From Microbacterium memoriense (GTDB lineage: Bacteria > Actinomycetota > Actinomycetes > Actinomycetales > Microbacteriaceae), in assembly GCF_025398275.1 (NCBI RefSeq), contig NZ_JAODOR010000004.1:310001-374000 (forward strand): a stretch of DNA of 64,000 bases, written 5' to 3'. The notes beneath the pieces are model-generated. The model saw only the letters and a program-made list of their open reading frames with translations, did no database searches and was not told the DNA's origin. A program made the position numbers and the translations under genes. Each line of letters opens with the position of its first letter. Positions within the stretch are counted from its first letter, which is position 1. Below, in pieces: positions 29,285-38,676 of the stretch.

Positions 29285-30148
29285 TCAGGCCGGCACCCGG
29301 ATCATGATTTCCTGCGCGACGGTGGCCACGAGCGCACCCTCGCGCGTGAACAGGCGCCCGCGAGCGAGCCCGCGCCCGCCACGGGCGCTGGGGGATTCCT
29401 GCGCATAGAGCAGCCACTCGTCGGCGCGGGCCGGGCGGTGCCACCACATCGCGTGATCGAGGCTCGCGACTTTCAATCCCGGCAGCGACCAGGCCACACC
29501 GTGCGCGCGCAGGACGGTCTCCTGAATCGTCAGGTCGCTCATGTAGGCCAGGACCGCTCGGTGCACCGCGGCATCGTCGCCGAGAGGGCGGCGTGCACGC
29601 ATCCAGACGTTTTGCGTCGCGGAAGCCGGTGTCGGCGTCGCGTCGTAGATCGCTCCGTCGACGTGAACCACTTCGATGGGGCTCGAGTCGAGAAGTCGAC
29701 GCGAGAACGGGTGGAGCACCGGCGCGGTCGCGGCCACCGACTCGGGTGTCGGCACACCCTCCGGCATCGCGCTCTGGTGGTCGAGCCCCGGGTCCTCGCG
29801 CTCGAACGAGGAAATCATCGAGAAGATCGGCACGCCGTTCTGGAAGGCTTGCGTGCGCCGCGTCGAGAAGGACCGACCGTCATGGATGCGATCCACCGAC
29901 AGCGTGAGCCCACGGGACGCATCTCCGGGCCGCAGGAAGTAGCCGTGCATCGAGTGGGGAACGCGATCGTCGTCCGTCGTCCGGTCCGCGGCGATGATGG
30001 CCTGCGCGAGCACCTGCCCACCGAAGATGCGCCCCGTCGGCATGGGGTGCGAGTCGCCGGTGAAGATGTCTTCCGTTGTGCGGGCGTCGCTGGAAGCGAG
30101 ATCGAGCACCCCCAGCATCATCGTCACCGGATCGGTCTGCTCCGTCAC
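29285..30148 (-). CDS. tesB: Acyl-CoA thioesterase II
   Basis: 287 residues; double hotdog enzyme. Typical TesB features: RIFGGQVLAQAIIAA, HSMHGYFLRPGD, SFSTRRTQAFQNG, and the C-terminal SLDHAMWWHRP near residue 240. The start is GTG at 30148 (preceded by GGGAGCAGAC). The open frame upstream to 30805 is Arg/Ser-rich shadow sequence of the gene on the other strand. Confidence 0.92.
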   Translation of the reverse strand: MTEQTDPVTMMLGVLDLASSDARTTEDIFTGDSHPMPTGRIFGGQVLAQAIIAADRTTDDDRVPHSMHGYFLRPGDASRGLTLSVDRIHDGRSFSTRRTQAFQNGVPIFSMISSFEREDPGLDHQSAMPEGVPTPESVAATAPVLHPFSRRLLDSSPIEVVHVDGAIYDATPTPASATQNVWMRARRPLGDDAAVHRAVLAYMSDLTIQETVLRAHGVAWSLPGLKVASLDHAMWWHRPARADEWLLYAQESPSARGGRGLARGRLFTREGALVATVAQEIMIRVPA

Positions 30149-30196
30149 GTCTGCTCCCGTCCGAGGCAAGCCACCTGTTGTGGGCCGTCCGCTTGA

Positions 30197-30202
30197 TAGT
30201 TT
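30197..30202 (+). promoter_or_regulatory. -10 box of the 223-aa gene (leaderless)
   Basis: TAGTTT, then 7 bp (agagcgg), then ATG at 30210. Confidence 0.5.
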
Positions 30203-30209
30203 AGAGCGG

Positions 30210-30881
30210 ATGTCACCTCGCCTTCTGTTCCCCGATGCCCCCACCGCGGCCGACGCGTTGACCTTCGCGCAGCGGGCGGTGCGTCTCGGAGACGGCGCCG
30301 TGCGGTTGCGGGCGGCCGGCGGCACGCTTGCGCTGACGTCTGCACCGCTCGCACCGGAAAACCTGCTGGACGCGACGCCGACCGTGTTGGGGATGCGGCT
30401 CGTGCGGGTGGACCCCGAGTTGGAATGCGACCTCGTCGTCGAGGCATCGTCGCTCGCGGCGACCGACGATCCGTGTGAGCTCCTCTTGCCTGAATCGGCA
30501 GTATCGGCACCGTGGGCGGGGATCTCTGCTCCGCGCTCCGGGTGGGAGCCCGCGGGCGAGCTCTCCGCGGCGACGCTCGCCGCACGAGCGCAATGGGGGA
30601 TCGCTGCCGTCGCGGAAGCCGTCCCGACGTCGGCGGGAGAAGAGATCGTTCGCGCCGTCCGCGCCGACGTGTGGGGCCGTCCCGACGATGAACTCGACGG
30701 GCTTCCCCTCGGCGTCGCGTTCGCGGCATTCGCTCTGGGCTTCATCGGCGGCGAAGAGGTCGCAGCGGTACGCCGGCTCGGCCCGTGGACGCGACTCAGT
30801 CTCACCCGCGGTCACGTGCTTACCCGCGGAACCGTCCGGTCGGGACTCACCGGCGTCCGAGCGACAGGCCCGTCAGCCTGA
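30210..30881 (+). CDS. Protein of unknown function
   Basis: 223 residues, Ala/Leu/Val-rich but without a convincing membrane segment. It reads as two alpha/beta halves joined by an acidic middle (DDPCELLLPESAV). No motif that I recognise. The start was set by the leaderless -10 box; frames upstream are shadows of tesB. Convergent with the FAD dehydrogenase gene, with one base between the stops. Confidence 0.6.
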   Translation: MSPRLLFPDAPTAADALTFAQRAVRLGDGAVRLRAAGGTLALTSAPLAPENLLDATPTVLGMRLVRVDPELECDLVVEASSLAATDDPCELLLPESAVSAPWAGISAPRSGWEPAGELSAATLAARAQWGIAAVAEAVPTSAGEEIVRAVRADVWGRPDDELDGLPLGVAFAAFALGFIGGEEVAAVRRLGPWTRLSLTRGHVLTRGTVRSGLTGVRATGPSA

Positions 30882-30882
30882 A

Positions 30883-32550
30883 TCAGACGGCGGCGGCCGC
30901 TGCTCGGCCGGCGACGCGGCCGGAGAACAGGCATCCGCCGAGGAACGTGCCCTCCAACGCACGGTACCCGTGCACGCCGCCCCCGCCGAAGCCGGAGGCT
31001 TCGCCCGCCGCGTAGAGGCCCGGGACGGGTCGACCGTCGGCGCCGAGCGCGCGCCCGGACAGATCGGTCTCGATGCCACCCAAAGACTTGCGGGTCAGGA
31101 TGTGGAGCTTCACCGCAATGAGCGGACCCGATTTCGGATCGAGGATCTTGTGTGGCGTCGCGGTGCGGACCAACCGATCGCCACGGTACGAGCGCGCGGA
31201 CCGCAGCATCGCCACCTGCGCGTCCTTGGTGAAGTCGTTGTCCATCTCCCGATCGCGCGCTTCGACTTCGAGGCGCACACGGTGCCCGTCGAGGACATCG
31301 CCGCCCGGCAGCGCCCGCATCCCGTCGATGAGGGAATCGAGGTCATCGCGCACGACGAAGTCCGCTCCGTGGTCGAGGAACGCCTGAACGGGGCCCGCCG
31401 CACCCTTCCCGAGCCTCGACTTCACGAGCAAGGGAACGTTCTTCCCGGTGAGGTCCGGATTCTGCTCGCTGCCGGAGAGGGTGAATTCCTTCTCCACGAT
31501 CGCCCGGGACAGGACGAACCAGGAGTGGTCATGTCCGGTAGTGCGGAGATGCTCGAGAGTGCCGAGGGTGTCGAATCCGGGGAACAGGGGGACGGGTAGA
31601 CGTCGACCGGTCGCGTCGAGCCAGATCGAGGAGGGCCCGGGGAGGATCCGGATGCCGTGATCGGGCCAGATCGGGTTCCAGTTCTGGATGCCTTCGACGT
31701 AGTGCCACATCCGGTCGCCGTTGATGAGCCTCGCGCCGGCGGTCTGCGTGACGGGTTGCATGGATCCGTCCACGAAGGCGGGGACGCCGGAGATCATCTT
31801 TTCGGGCGCCGTGCCGAGGCGCGTCGGCCACTGAGCGCGGACGAGGTCGTGGTTGCCTCCGATGCCTCCGGAAGAGACAATCGTGGCGGATGCGGAGACG
31901 CTGAAGGCGCCGACCACCTCCCGTGACGTGGCAGCGCCCCGTGCCGCGCCGGAGGGCGCGAGAATATCGCCGGACGCGCCGACGACCGTGCCGTCGACCG
32001 TTGTGAGCACCGTCACCTTGTGGCGCGGGAGGATCGTGATGCGGCTGGCCGCTTCACCGGCTTCGACGTCAGCCTGGAAGGGGGCGACGATTCCGGGCCC
32101 GGTACCCCAGGTGATGTGGAAGCGGGGGACGGAATTGCCCGGGCCCGTCGCGGTGTACCCACCGCGTTCGGCCCATCCGACGACCGGGAAGAACCCGACG
32201 CCCTTCTCGCGGAGCCACGCCCGCTTCTCGGTGTGCGCGAACTGCAGGTAGGCCTCGGCCCACTGACGCGGCCAGTGGTCCTCTTCGCGATCGAACCCTG
32301 CCGTTGCGAACCAATCCTGACGCGCGAGGTCGTACGAGTCCGAGATGCCCATGCGCCGTTGCTCGGGGGAGTCGATGAACAACAGCCCACCGAAGGACCA
32401 GAAAGCCTGTCCGCCGAGGTTGGGACGGGATTCCTGATCGACGATCACGACGCTCCTTCCCGCGGCAGCGGCTTCGCTCGCGGCAACGAGCCCGGCGAGG
32501 CCCCAGCCGACGACGAGGACATCCGCTGAGTGAGTGTGACTGATGGTCAT
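30883..32550 (-). CDS. FAD-binding dehydrogenase (KstD/fumarate-reductase-like flavoprotein)
   Basis: 555 residues. N-terminal dinucleotide fold DVLVVGWGLAGLVAASEAAAAG, flavin motif NLGGQAFWSFGGL, and the C-terminal FAD-closing motif GLYAAGEASGFGGGGVHGYRALEGTFLGGCLFSG. Similar to the FAD-binding dehydrogenases related to 3-ketosteroid delta-1-dehydrogenase; the true substrate cannot be inferred. The ATG at 32550 has AGGAG and overlaps the globin stop (ATGA). Last gene of the mscS-glbO-dehydrogenase operon. Confidence 0.85.
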   Translation of the reverse strand: MTISHTHSADVLVVGWGLAGLVAASEAAAAGRSVVIVDQESRPNLGGQAFWSFGGLLFIDSPEQRRMGISDSYDLARQDWFATAGFDREEDHWPRQWAEAYLQFAHTEKRAWLREKGVGFFPVVGWAERGGYTATGPGNSVPRFHITWGTGPGIVAPFQADVEAGEAASRITILPRHKVTVLTTVDGTVVGASGDILAPSGAARGAATSREVVGAFSVSASATIVSSGGIGGNHDLVRAQWPTRLGTAPEKMISGVPAFVDGSMQPVTQTAGARLINGDRMWHYVEGIQNWNPIWPDHGIRILPGPSSIWLDATGRRLPVPLFPGFDTLGTLEHLRTTGHDHSWFVLSRAIVEKEFTLSGSEQNPDLTGKNVPLLVKSRLGKGAAGPVQAFLDHGADFVVRDDLDSLIDGMRALPGGDVLDGHRVRLEVEARDREMDNDFTKDAQVAMLRSARSYRGDRLVRTATPHKILDPKSGPLIAVKLHILTRKSLGGIETDLSGRALGADGRPVPGLYAAGEASGFGGGGVHGYRALEGTFLGGCLFSGRVAGRAAAAAV

Positions 32551-33041
32551 GGCGACTCCTGTGTCGTCGGGGGTGATGCGGCGGGGTCCGCCGTGTCCGG
32601 GTGCACCAGGAGTCCGGCCGCACCCGCCGGGCGCGCGGGGCCGATGCCGGAGGGTTCGAACGTGTTGACCATCGCGAAAGCGGCTCGCTCGAGGTAGTCC
32701 CACAGCGTCGCGGCGTGCAACGGCGAGAGCTGCACCTCGTCCAACGCCGTACGCATATGCAGAAGCCAGCGGTCCCGCGCATCCGGATTCACGTGGAAGG
32801 GAACGTGGCGCATGCGCAGGCGAGGGTGCCCGCGGCGCTGGCTGTAGGTGTTCGGGCCTCCCCAGTACTGCTCGAGGAACATCGTGAGACGATCCGCGGC
32901 CGGACCGAGGTCGTCTTCGGGGTACATCGGCTTCAGGACCTCATCCTGCGCGACGCCGCGATAGAACGCATCGACCAGACGGACGAAGGTGTCGTGCCCA
33001 CCGACCTCGTCGTAGAAGCTGATCGGGCTGTCGTCGGTCAT
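32547..33041 (-). CDS. glbO: Group II truncated hemoglobin
   Basis: 164 residues; the globin core spans about residues 8-130 and the remainder is a low-complexity Pro/Ala tail. Recognisable GlbO elements: SFYDEVGGHDTFVRLVDAFYRGV, FLEQYWGGP, and RGHPRLRMRHVPFHV, which carries the proximal heme-ligand histidine region. Such globins bind O2 and NO and are linked to aerobic respiration or detoxification. 4-bp ATGA overlaps with both neighbours indicate a coupled operon. Confidence 0.92.
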   Translation of the reverse strand: MTDDSPISFYDEVGGHDTFVRLVDAFYRGVAQDEVLKPMYPEDDLGPAADRLTMFLEQYWGGPNTYSQRRGHPRLRMRHVPFHVNPDARDRWLLHMRTALDEVQLSPLHAATLWDYLERAAFAMVNTFEPSGIGPARPAGAAGLLVHPDTADPAASPPTTQESP

Positions 33042-34132
33042 GAGCTGGGCTCCGTCTTCGTGTCAGGGCTCGGTGCTGAGCCCGGGTCCTCCGGTGTCGC
33101 TTTGGGCTTTGCCGCACGCTTCGGCTTCCACAGCGGCTTCTCGACCGTGATCGGCGTCGGGTGGGTCTTGGGCGGATTGGCACCGCGGACGCGCTGAGCG
33201 CCCTCGAGCCCGGACAGTGTGATCGAGTTGAGCTGCGGCAGGGTGAGTCCCAGATCGTCGATCGCGTGCTTGAGTCGCATCCGCAGCTCTCGGGCCACGT
33301 CATCCTTCGATCCGGCGCGTGTCTTCATGACCAGGCGGATGACGAGCGCGTCGCCGGAGACGGATTCGAGCCCCCAGACTTCGGGCTGCTCGATGACACG
33401 AGTGCGCCACTTGGGATCTTTCGCGAGATCTTTCGCGGCGTGGAGCATGGCCTTCTCGACCTGGTTCACGTCGGAGTCCGCAGCCACGGCGAGGTCGATG
33501 ATCACCCTTGACCAGCCTTGCGACATATTGCCGATTCGGGTGATTTCGCCGTTGCGCACATACCAGAGTGTGCCGTTGACGTCGCGCACGTGGGTGATGC
33601 GGACGCTGACGTACTCGACGATACCGGTGGCCAGGCCGAGATCGACGACGTCGCCGATGCCTACTTGGTCCTCCGCGACGATGAAGATGCCGTTGAGGAC
33701 GTCTTTGACGATGTTCTGCGCACCGAACCCGAGACCGGCGCCGATCGCGGCCGACAGCAACGCAAACGACCCGAGCACGCTCTGATCGATGACATTGACG
33801 ATCATCAGCAGAGCGATGATCGCGAGCGCGATGTTGACGATGTTCTGCAGAATCGTGCCGAGCGTGCGCGTGCGCTGGACGAGCCGGACCTGCGCCAGCG
33901 GAGACGCGTCGATGGCGCGGGTGTCGTCCACGTTCGCTTTCGATTTCGCGCCGGCGACGATCCTGCGCACGACTCGGCGAATCGCGAACCGGAGCAGCCA
34001 CGACAGCACCAAAGCGCCGAGGATGATCCCGGCGATGGCCAAGAGTCTCACGCCCAAGACCAGGGCGAGATTGCCCCACCATCCCCACGACCAGTCGGCG
34101 GGAGGTGCGGTGTCGATCGGGAGGATGCTCAT
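33038..34132 (-). CDS. Small-conductance mechanosensitive channel (MscS family)
   Basis: 364 residues. Three N-terminal membrane segments; TM3 and channel region LGSFALLSAAIGAGLGFGAQNIVKDVLNGIF; beta domain with DQVGIGDVVDL, and a long C-terminal domain ending in a Lys/Pro/Ser-rich tail of about 50 residues that is likely disordered. Opens under membrane tension after hypo-osmotic shock. ATG 7 bp from TAGGAT (leaderless). The stop overlaps the glbO ATG. Confidence 0.92.
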   Translation of the reverse strand: MSILPIDTAPPADWSWGWWGNLALVLGVRLLAIAGIILGALVLSWLLRFAIRRVVRRIVAGAKSKANVDDTRAIDASPLAQVRLVQRTRTLGTILQNIVNIALAIIALLMIVNVIDQSVLGSFALLSAAIGAGLGFGAQNIVKDVLNGIFIVAEDQVGIGDVVDLGLATGIVEYVSVRITHVRDVNGTLWYVRNGEITRIGNMSQGWSRVIIDLAVAADSDVNQVEKAMLHAAKDLAKDPKWRTRVIEQPEVWGLESVSGDALVIRLVMKTRAGSKDDVARELRMRLKHAIDDLGLTLPQLNSITLSGLEGAQRVRGANPPKTHPTPITVEKPLWKPKRAAKPKATPEDPGSAPSPDTKTEPSS

Positions 34133-34139
34133 CGGGACG

Positions 34140-34145
34140 ATCCTA
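34140..34145 (-). promoter_or_regulatory. -10 box of the mscS-glbO-dehydrogenase operon (leaderless)
   Basis: TAGGAT on the minus strand, then 7 bp (cgtcccg), then ATG. Confidence 0.6.
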
Positions 34146-34162
34146 ACGAGTGTCCCCGTGTG

Positions 34163-34204
34163 ATCCGCGGCGCACCTCAGTTGTCACGAGGGTGCGCCGC
34201 GGAT
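34163..34204 (-). terminator. Hairpin terminator of the ABC transporter operon
   Basis: Perfect 14-bp stem (34163-34176 with 34191-34204), 14-nt loop, three bases after the permease stop on the minus strand. No U-tract follows, as is common in high-GC actinomycetes. It separates the ABC genes from the mscS promoter. Confidence 0.7.
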
Positions 34205-34207
34205 GCT

Positions 34208-35020
34208 TCACGCGTCGCGCGTGCGGAGGATCATCCATCCGACGAGGAGCGTGCCGACGGGCCACGCGAGCAGGGTGATGACGGGCACGGCGTTCTCGAT
34301 CGCACCACCGCTGGTGAGCGTGGAAGCGGCGCCCATCGGGAGGTACTGGGCGAGGTCGACGAGCCAGAGCCATGCCTCGCCGCCGATCGTGAACAGGCTC
34401 AAGATGATCGGCGCGACGAAGAGGAGTCCGACGGTAGCGGCGATGGCACCCGCCCCGTTGCGAATGATGAATCCCCAGCCGAGTCCGATGAGCCCGAACG
34501 CGACCATGGCGAGGAGGCTGTTCGCGAGTGGCACGGTGGAAGCATCCGTGTCGTTCCAGTCGATTCCCGCGTCGCCGAGGAGCGGCGCGGTGCTGACGAC
34601 GGCGATCAGGGTGCTGACGAGGACCGTGATCAGGAGGAACAGGGCGACCGCGATCGCCTTGGCCAGCACGACGCCGCCGCGGCGCGGCTCAGCGGTCAGT
34701 GTGGATCGGATCATGCCGGTCGAGTACTCACCGGTGATCGCCATGGCACCGAAGATCCCGGCGACGAGCATCGTGAACTGCATCGGTGCCGTGATCGCGT
34801 TCACCGCGGGGAAATCGCCGCCGAAGTCGCGAGAGGCCGCAGCGATGAGCAACGCGATCCCCACCGAAAGCGCTACCGTGATTCCGAGCGACCACCAGGT
34901 CGAACGCAGTGTCGCGAGCTTGACCAGCTCGCTGCGCAGCACCCGCAGGAAGGAAAGCCGTGCCGTCCGCGGCACGGACGAGGTCGAGCGAGCCCGCGTG
35001 GGGGCGGAGGCGGCGGTCAT
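34208..35020 (-). CDS. ABC-2 type transporter permease
   Basis: 270 residues with six predicted membrane segments (LGITVALSVGIALLIAAAS, FTMLVAGIFGAMAITGEYS, AIAVALFLLITVLVSTL and others). The ITGEYSTGMIRSTL loop is typical of ABC-2 permeases paired with a CcmA-type ATPase. The upstream ATPase gene abuts it, so together they form an exporter of unknown substrate. Confidence 0.88.
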   Translation of the reverse strand: MTAASAPTRARSTSSVPRTARLSFLRVLRSELVKLATLRSTWWSLGITVALSVGIALLIAAASRDFGGDFPAVNAITAPMQFTMLVAGIFGAMAITGEYSTGMIRSTLTAEPRRGGVVLAKAIAVALFLLITVLVSTLIAVVSTAPLLGDAGIDWNDTDASTVPLANSLLAMVAFGLIGLGWGFIIRNGAGAIAATVGLLFVAPIILSLFTIGGEAWLWLVDLAQYLPMGAASTLTSGGAIENAVPVITLLAWPVGTLLVGWMILRTRDA

Positions 35021-35928
35021 CAGGCGTCCTTCGTCTTGTACTCGACGGCGTTTTCGGTGAGCGCGAGATACGCGTCTTCGAGCGATCCCGCGCGGGGGGT
35101 GAGTTCGTGCAGGGGGATGCCGTGTGCCGCGGCGGCGTCGCCGATGGTGGCGGCGGCGAGCCCGCTGACTTCCAGGACGCCCGGCGCGACGTCGGCGACG
35201 GTCACATCCGGGCCGTCGATCGCGCGGGCGAGATCTGCCGCGCGCGGGCTGCGAACCGTCACGACCGAGCGGGTCCAGGCCCCCACCAAGTCATCGAGGG
35301 AGGCATCGGCGAGAACTCGTCCGCGTCCGAGCACGATGACGTGGTCGGCGGTGAGCGCCATTTCGCTCATCAGATGGCTGGACAGCAGAACGGTGCGCCC
35401 TTCCGCGGCGAGGGCGCGGACGAATTGACGCACCCAGATGACGCCCTCCGGGTCGAGGCCGTTCACCGGCTCATCGAGAATCAGCGTGCGGGGGTCACCG
35501 AGAAGCGCCGCCGCGATGCCCAGCCGCTGACCCATGCCGAGCGAGAACTTCCCGGCACGACGCCGCGCCACGGAGGCGATGCCGGTCAGCGCGATCACCT
35601 CGTCCACTCGCGAACGCGGGATGCCGTGCGTTGCGGCCATGGCCAAGAGGTGATTGCGCGCACTGCGGCCGGTGTGGACCGCCTTCGCGTCCAGGAGCAC
35701 CCCGACCTCGGTGAGCGGCGACCGCAATGAGGAATACGGGCGCCCGTCGACGGTGACTGTGCCGGACGTGGGCTTGTCGAGCCCGACGATCATCCGCATC
35801 GTCGTGGACTTCCCGGCGCCGTTCGGCCCGAGGAAGCCGGTGACTTTTCCGGACTGCACGGTGAAGGAGGCGTCCGACACCGCAGCCTTGTCGCCAAAGC
35901 GTTTGGTGAGGTTCTCTGCAACGATCAT
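35020..35928 (-). CDS. ABC transporter ATP-binding protein
   Basis: 302 residues. Walker A FLGPNGAGKSTTMRM near residue 40, Q-loop region, signature FSLGMGQRLGIAAALL, Walker B LILDEPVNGLDPEG and H-loop LLSSHLMSEM. The C-terminal ~90 residues are a CcmA-like accessory domain. The ATG at 35928 (MIVAENLTKRF) was chosen from the conserved N-terminus and a -10 box 7 bp upstream. Its stop meets the permease start. The class (drug, lantibiotic or other export) is not resolved. Confidence 0.92.
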   Translation of the reverse strand: MIVAENLTKRFGDKAAVSDASFTVQSGKVTGFLGPNGAGKSTTMRMIVGLDKPTSGTVTVDGRPYSSLRSPLTEVGVLLDAKAVHTGRSARNHLLAMAATHGIPRSRVDEVIALTGIASVARRRAGKFSLGMGQRLGIAAALLGDPRTLILDEPVNGLDPEGVIWVRQFVRALAAEGRTVLLSSHLMSEMALTADHVIVLGRGRVLADASLDDLVGAWTRSVVTVRSPRAADLARAIDGPDVTVADVAPGVLEVSGLAAATIGDAAAAHGIPLHELTPRAGSLEDAYLALTENAVEYKTKDA

Positions 35929-35935
35929 GGTTTCG

Positions 35936-35941
35936 ACGCTA
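35936..35941 (-). promoter_or_regulatory. -10 box of the ABC transporter operon (leaderless)
   Basis: TAGCGT on the minus strand, then 7 bp (cgaaacc), then ATG. Confidence 0.5.
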
Positions 35942-35984
35942 CCGGCGTGCGGAGGACCACGCATCCGACCTCGGGATGATCATA

Positions 35985-36022
35985 CGGCGGCGGCCTCCGC
36001 CCGAAGGAGGAGGCCGCCGCCG
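35985..36022 (-). terminator. Hairpin terminator of pepN
   Basis: Perfect 14-bp GC stem (35985-35998 with 36009-36022) and 10-nt loop, 13 bp after the pepN stop on the minus strand. No U-tract. Confidence 0.7.
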
Positions 36023-36035
36023 GTGGTGGTCTTCG

Positions 36036-38579
36036 CTACTCAGCGTCGCGCTCCTGCACGGCGATCGCACGCTCGACGCCGGCGAGGTTCTCGCTGACGA
36101 GTCGGCGAAGAGCCGACGCGGCATCCGTGTGGACCTCGAGCCATCCCCGTGTCGCGTCCCGCAGCGCCGCGTTGGCCAACGGTGCCGGGTAGAGCCCGAC
36201 GATGAGGTAGTTCGCGATCTGATAGGTCCGCGAACTCCAGATCGGCAGCAGCATGTCGAAGTACGGCTCGATGAACTCCGGCAGCGCATCGACGCCGGCC
36301 GGATGCGTGAGCCCCACCGCGGCGGACCGGATCACCGTATTGGGCAGGCCCTCGGTGTCCACGAGCGATGCCCACGCGATCTGCTTGTCGGCCACGGTCG
36401 GCAGTGCGGCCTTCGCCTGCGCCGCGAACTCCCCGCCCTTGGCGGTGTTGTCGGCCGCGAGCGCGGCGTCGATGTCTGACGCTGTGACGAGGCCCCCCGC
36501 GGCGAGCGAGACCAGCAACGCCCAGGACAGGTCCGCGTCGATCTCCAGCCCTTCGAGCACCGTCTCGCCGTCGCGCAAGGCGCGAACGGTCTCCCACTGC
36601 GCGCTCGTCGCGGCCGCGGAGGCGAACGCCGTCGCGAACTGCAGCTGGCTGTCGCTGCCCGCGGCGGCGGACTGGGCGAGGGCCCACAGGCCATCGGCGA
36701 CCTTCTGCCGCGTCGCCGTGCGGGTGTCGGGTGTCACGTACGAGTTCGCCGCCAATTGCAGCTGACCGAGGGTCGTGCGGATCGTGGTCGATTCGGTTTC
36801 GGCGCCGATGTTGCGCAGCACCAGATCGACGTAGTCGGATGCCGAGGCTTCCGCATCCCGCGTCTGGTCCCAGGCGGCACCCCACACGAGTGACCGTGCG
36901 AGCGGGTCGGTGATCTTGCCGAGATGAGCGATGGCGGTGTGCAGCGACCGGGGATCCAGGCGGATCTTCGCGTAGGCGAGGTCCTCGTCGTTCAGCAGAA
37001 CGAGATCCGGTTGAGTGAGACCCTTGAGCTCAGGCACCTCGGTCAGGTCGCCGTCGACATCGAGCTCGACGTGGTGGGTGCGCACCAGCGTCTCGCCCTC
37101 GAGCGTGTAGAAGCCGACGCCCAGGCGGTGCGGGCGGATGGTCGGGTAGTCGGCCGGTGCCGTCTGGACGATCGCGAAGCGGGTGATGACGCCGTCGGCG
37201 TCGGTCTTGATCTCGGGGGAGAGGGTGTTGACACCCGCCGTCTCGAGCCACTTCTTCGACCACGTTTCGAGCTCGCGACCGCTCGTGGCTTCCAGTTCGA
37301 CCAGCAGGTCGCTGAGTTCGGTGTTCCCCCAGGCGTGCTTCTGGAAGTACTGGGAGACGCCCGCGAAGAACGCCTCGATGCCGACCCATGCAGCGAGCTG
37401 CTTGAGGACCGAACCACCCTTGGCGTAGGTGATGCCGTCGAAGTTCACCTGCACGTCTTCGAGGTCGTTGATCGTCGCGACGACGGGGTGGGTGGAGGGA
37501 AGCTGGTCCTGGCGATAGGCCCAGGTCTTCTCCATGGCGTTGAACGTCGTCCATGCCTCGGTCCACTCGGTCGCCTCAGCCGTCGCGATCGTCGATGCCC
37601 ATTCGGCGAACGACTCGTTGAGCCACAGATCGTTCCACCACTTCATGGTCACGAGGTCGCCGAACCACATGTGCGCGAGTTCGTGCAGGATCGTCACGAC
37701 ACGACGCTCCTTGACGGCATCCGTCACTTTCGAGCGGAACACGTAGGTCTCGGTGAATGTCACCGCGCCCGCATTCTCCATAGCGCCGGCATTGAATTCC
37801 GGCACGAAGAGCTGGTCGTACTTGGCGAACGGGTAGGGAACGCCGAACTTCTCCTCGTAGTACGCGAAGCCCTCGCGGGTCTTGTCGAAGATGTAGTCGG
37901 CATCGAGGTGCTGCCAGAGGCTCTTGCGTCCGTACACACCGAGCGGGATGACCCGGCCGGAGGCGCTGGTGAGCTCGGAGAACGTCTCTTCGTAGGGCCC
38001 CGCGACGATCGCCGTGATGTAGGAGGAGATGCGCGGCGTGGGCTCGAACGTCCAGATCGCGTTCGCGCCGTCGACGGCGGGAACCGGGGTCGGCGAGTTG
38101 GAGATGACCTTCCACGACGCCGGCGCGGTCACGGTGAACTGGAACGTCGCCTTCAGGTCAGGCTGCTCGAACACGGCGAACACGCGTCGCGAATCGGGAA
38201 CCTCGAACTGCGAGTACAGGTAGACCTCGCCGTCGGCGGGATCGACGAAGCGGTGCAGCCCTTCGCCCGTGTTCGTGTAGAGGCCGTCGGCCTCGACGAT
38301 GAGCTCGTTCTCGGTGGCGAGTGCGTCAAGAGTGATGCGCGAGTCGGCGTAGGCGGACGCCGGGTCGACCGAGCGGCCGTTCAGCGTGATTTCGTGCACG
38401 TCGCGCGCGATCAGATCGACGAACGTGGACGCGCCCTCGGTCGCGGTGAAGCGGATGACCGTGCGGCTGCGGAACACCTCCGGACCGGTCGTCAGATCCA
38501 GCGCGATCTCGTACGCGTTCGTCGATACGATCGCGCGGCGCTGCTGCGCCTCGCTGCGGGTGAGGTTCTCTCCAGGCAC
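36036..38579 (-). CDS. pepN: Aminopeptidase N (M1 family)
   Basis: 847 residues, normal for actinobacterial PepN. Exopeptidase motif GAMENAGAVTF near residue 268; zinc site HELAHMWFGD near 296 followed by the third ligand in NESFAEW; the C-terminal ERAP1-like helical domain completes the protein. No signal peptide, so cytoplasmic or released without one. GTG start (PGENLTRSEAQ is the usual N-terminus). Divergent from rpiB across 97 bp. Confidence 0.96.
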   Translation of the reverse strand: MPGENLTRSEAQQRRAIVSTNAYEIALDLTTGPEVFRSRTVIRFTATEGASTFVDLIARDVHEITLNGRSVDPASAYADSRITLDALATENELIVEADGLYTNTGEGLHRFVDPADGEVYLYSQFEVPDSRRVFAVFEQPDLKATFQFTVTAPASWKVISNSPTPVPAVDGANAIWTFEPTPRISSYITAIVAGPYEETFSELTSASGRVIPLGVYGRKSLWQHLDADYIFDKTREGFAYYEEKFGVPYPFAKYDQLFVPEFNAGAMENAGAVTFTETYVFRSKVTDAVKERRVVTILHELAHMWFGDLVTMKWWNDLWLNESFAEWASTIATAEATEWTEAWTTFNAMEKTWAYRQDQLPSTHPVVATINDLEDVQVNFDGITYAKGGSVLKQLAAWVGIEAFFAGVSQYFQKHAWGNTELSDLLVELEATSGRELETWSKKWLETAGVNTLSPEIKTDADGVITRFAIVQTAPADYPTIRPHRLGVGFYTLEGETLVRTHHVELDVDGDLTEVPELKGLTQPDLVLLNDEDLAYAKIRLDPRSLHTAIAHLGKITDPLARSLVWGAAWDQTRDAEASASDYVDLVLRNIGAETESTTIRTTLGQLQLAANSYVTPDTRTATRQKVADGLWALAQSAAAGSDSQLQFATAFASAAATSAQWETVRALRDGETVLEGLEIDADLSWALLVSLAAGGLVTASDIDAALAADNTAKGGEFAAQAKAALPTVADKQIAWASLVDTEGLPNTVIRSAAVGLTHPAGVDALPEFIEPYFDMLLPIWSSRTYQIANYLIVGLYPAPLANAALRDATRGWLEVHTDAASALRRLVSENLAGVERAIAVQERDAE

Positions 38580-38663
38580 TGCAGTACTCCCGTGGGTTCA
38601 GGGTGTGCCACCGCGGACGGGCGCTGCTGGCGCCGGCGGCAACCCGACCAGCCTACGGCTTCA

Positions 38664-38669
38664 TAGGAT
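38664..38669 (+). promoter_or_regulatory. -10 box of rpiB (leaderless)
   Basis: TAGGAT, then 7 bp (ggggggc), then ATG. The G-run is too close to the ATG to be a normal ribosome site. Confidence 0.55.
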
Positions 38670-38676
38670 GGGGGGC

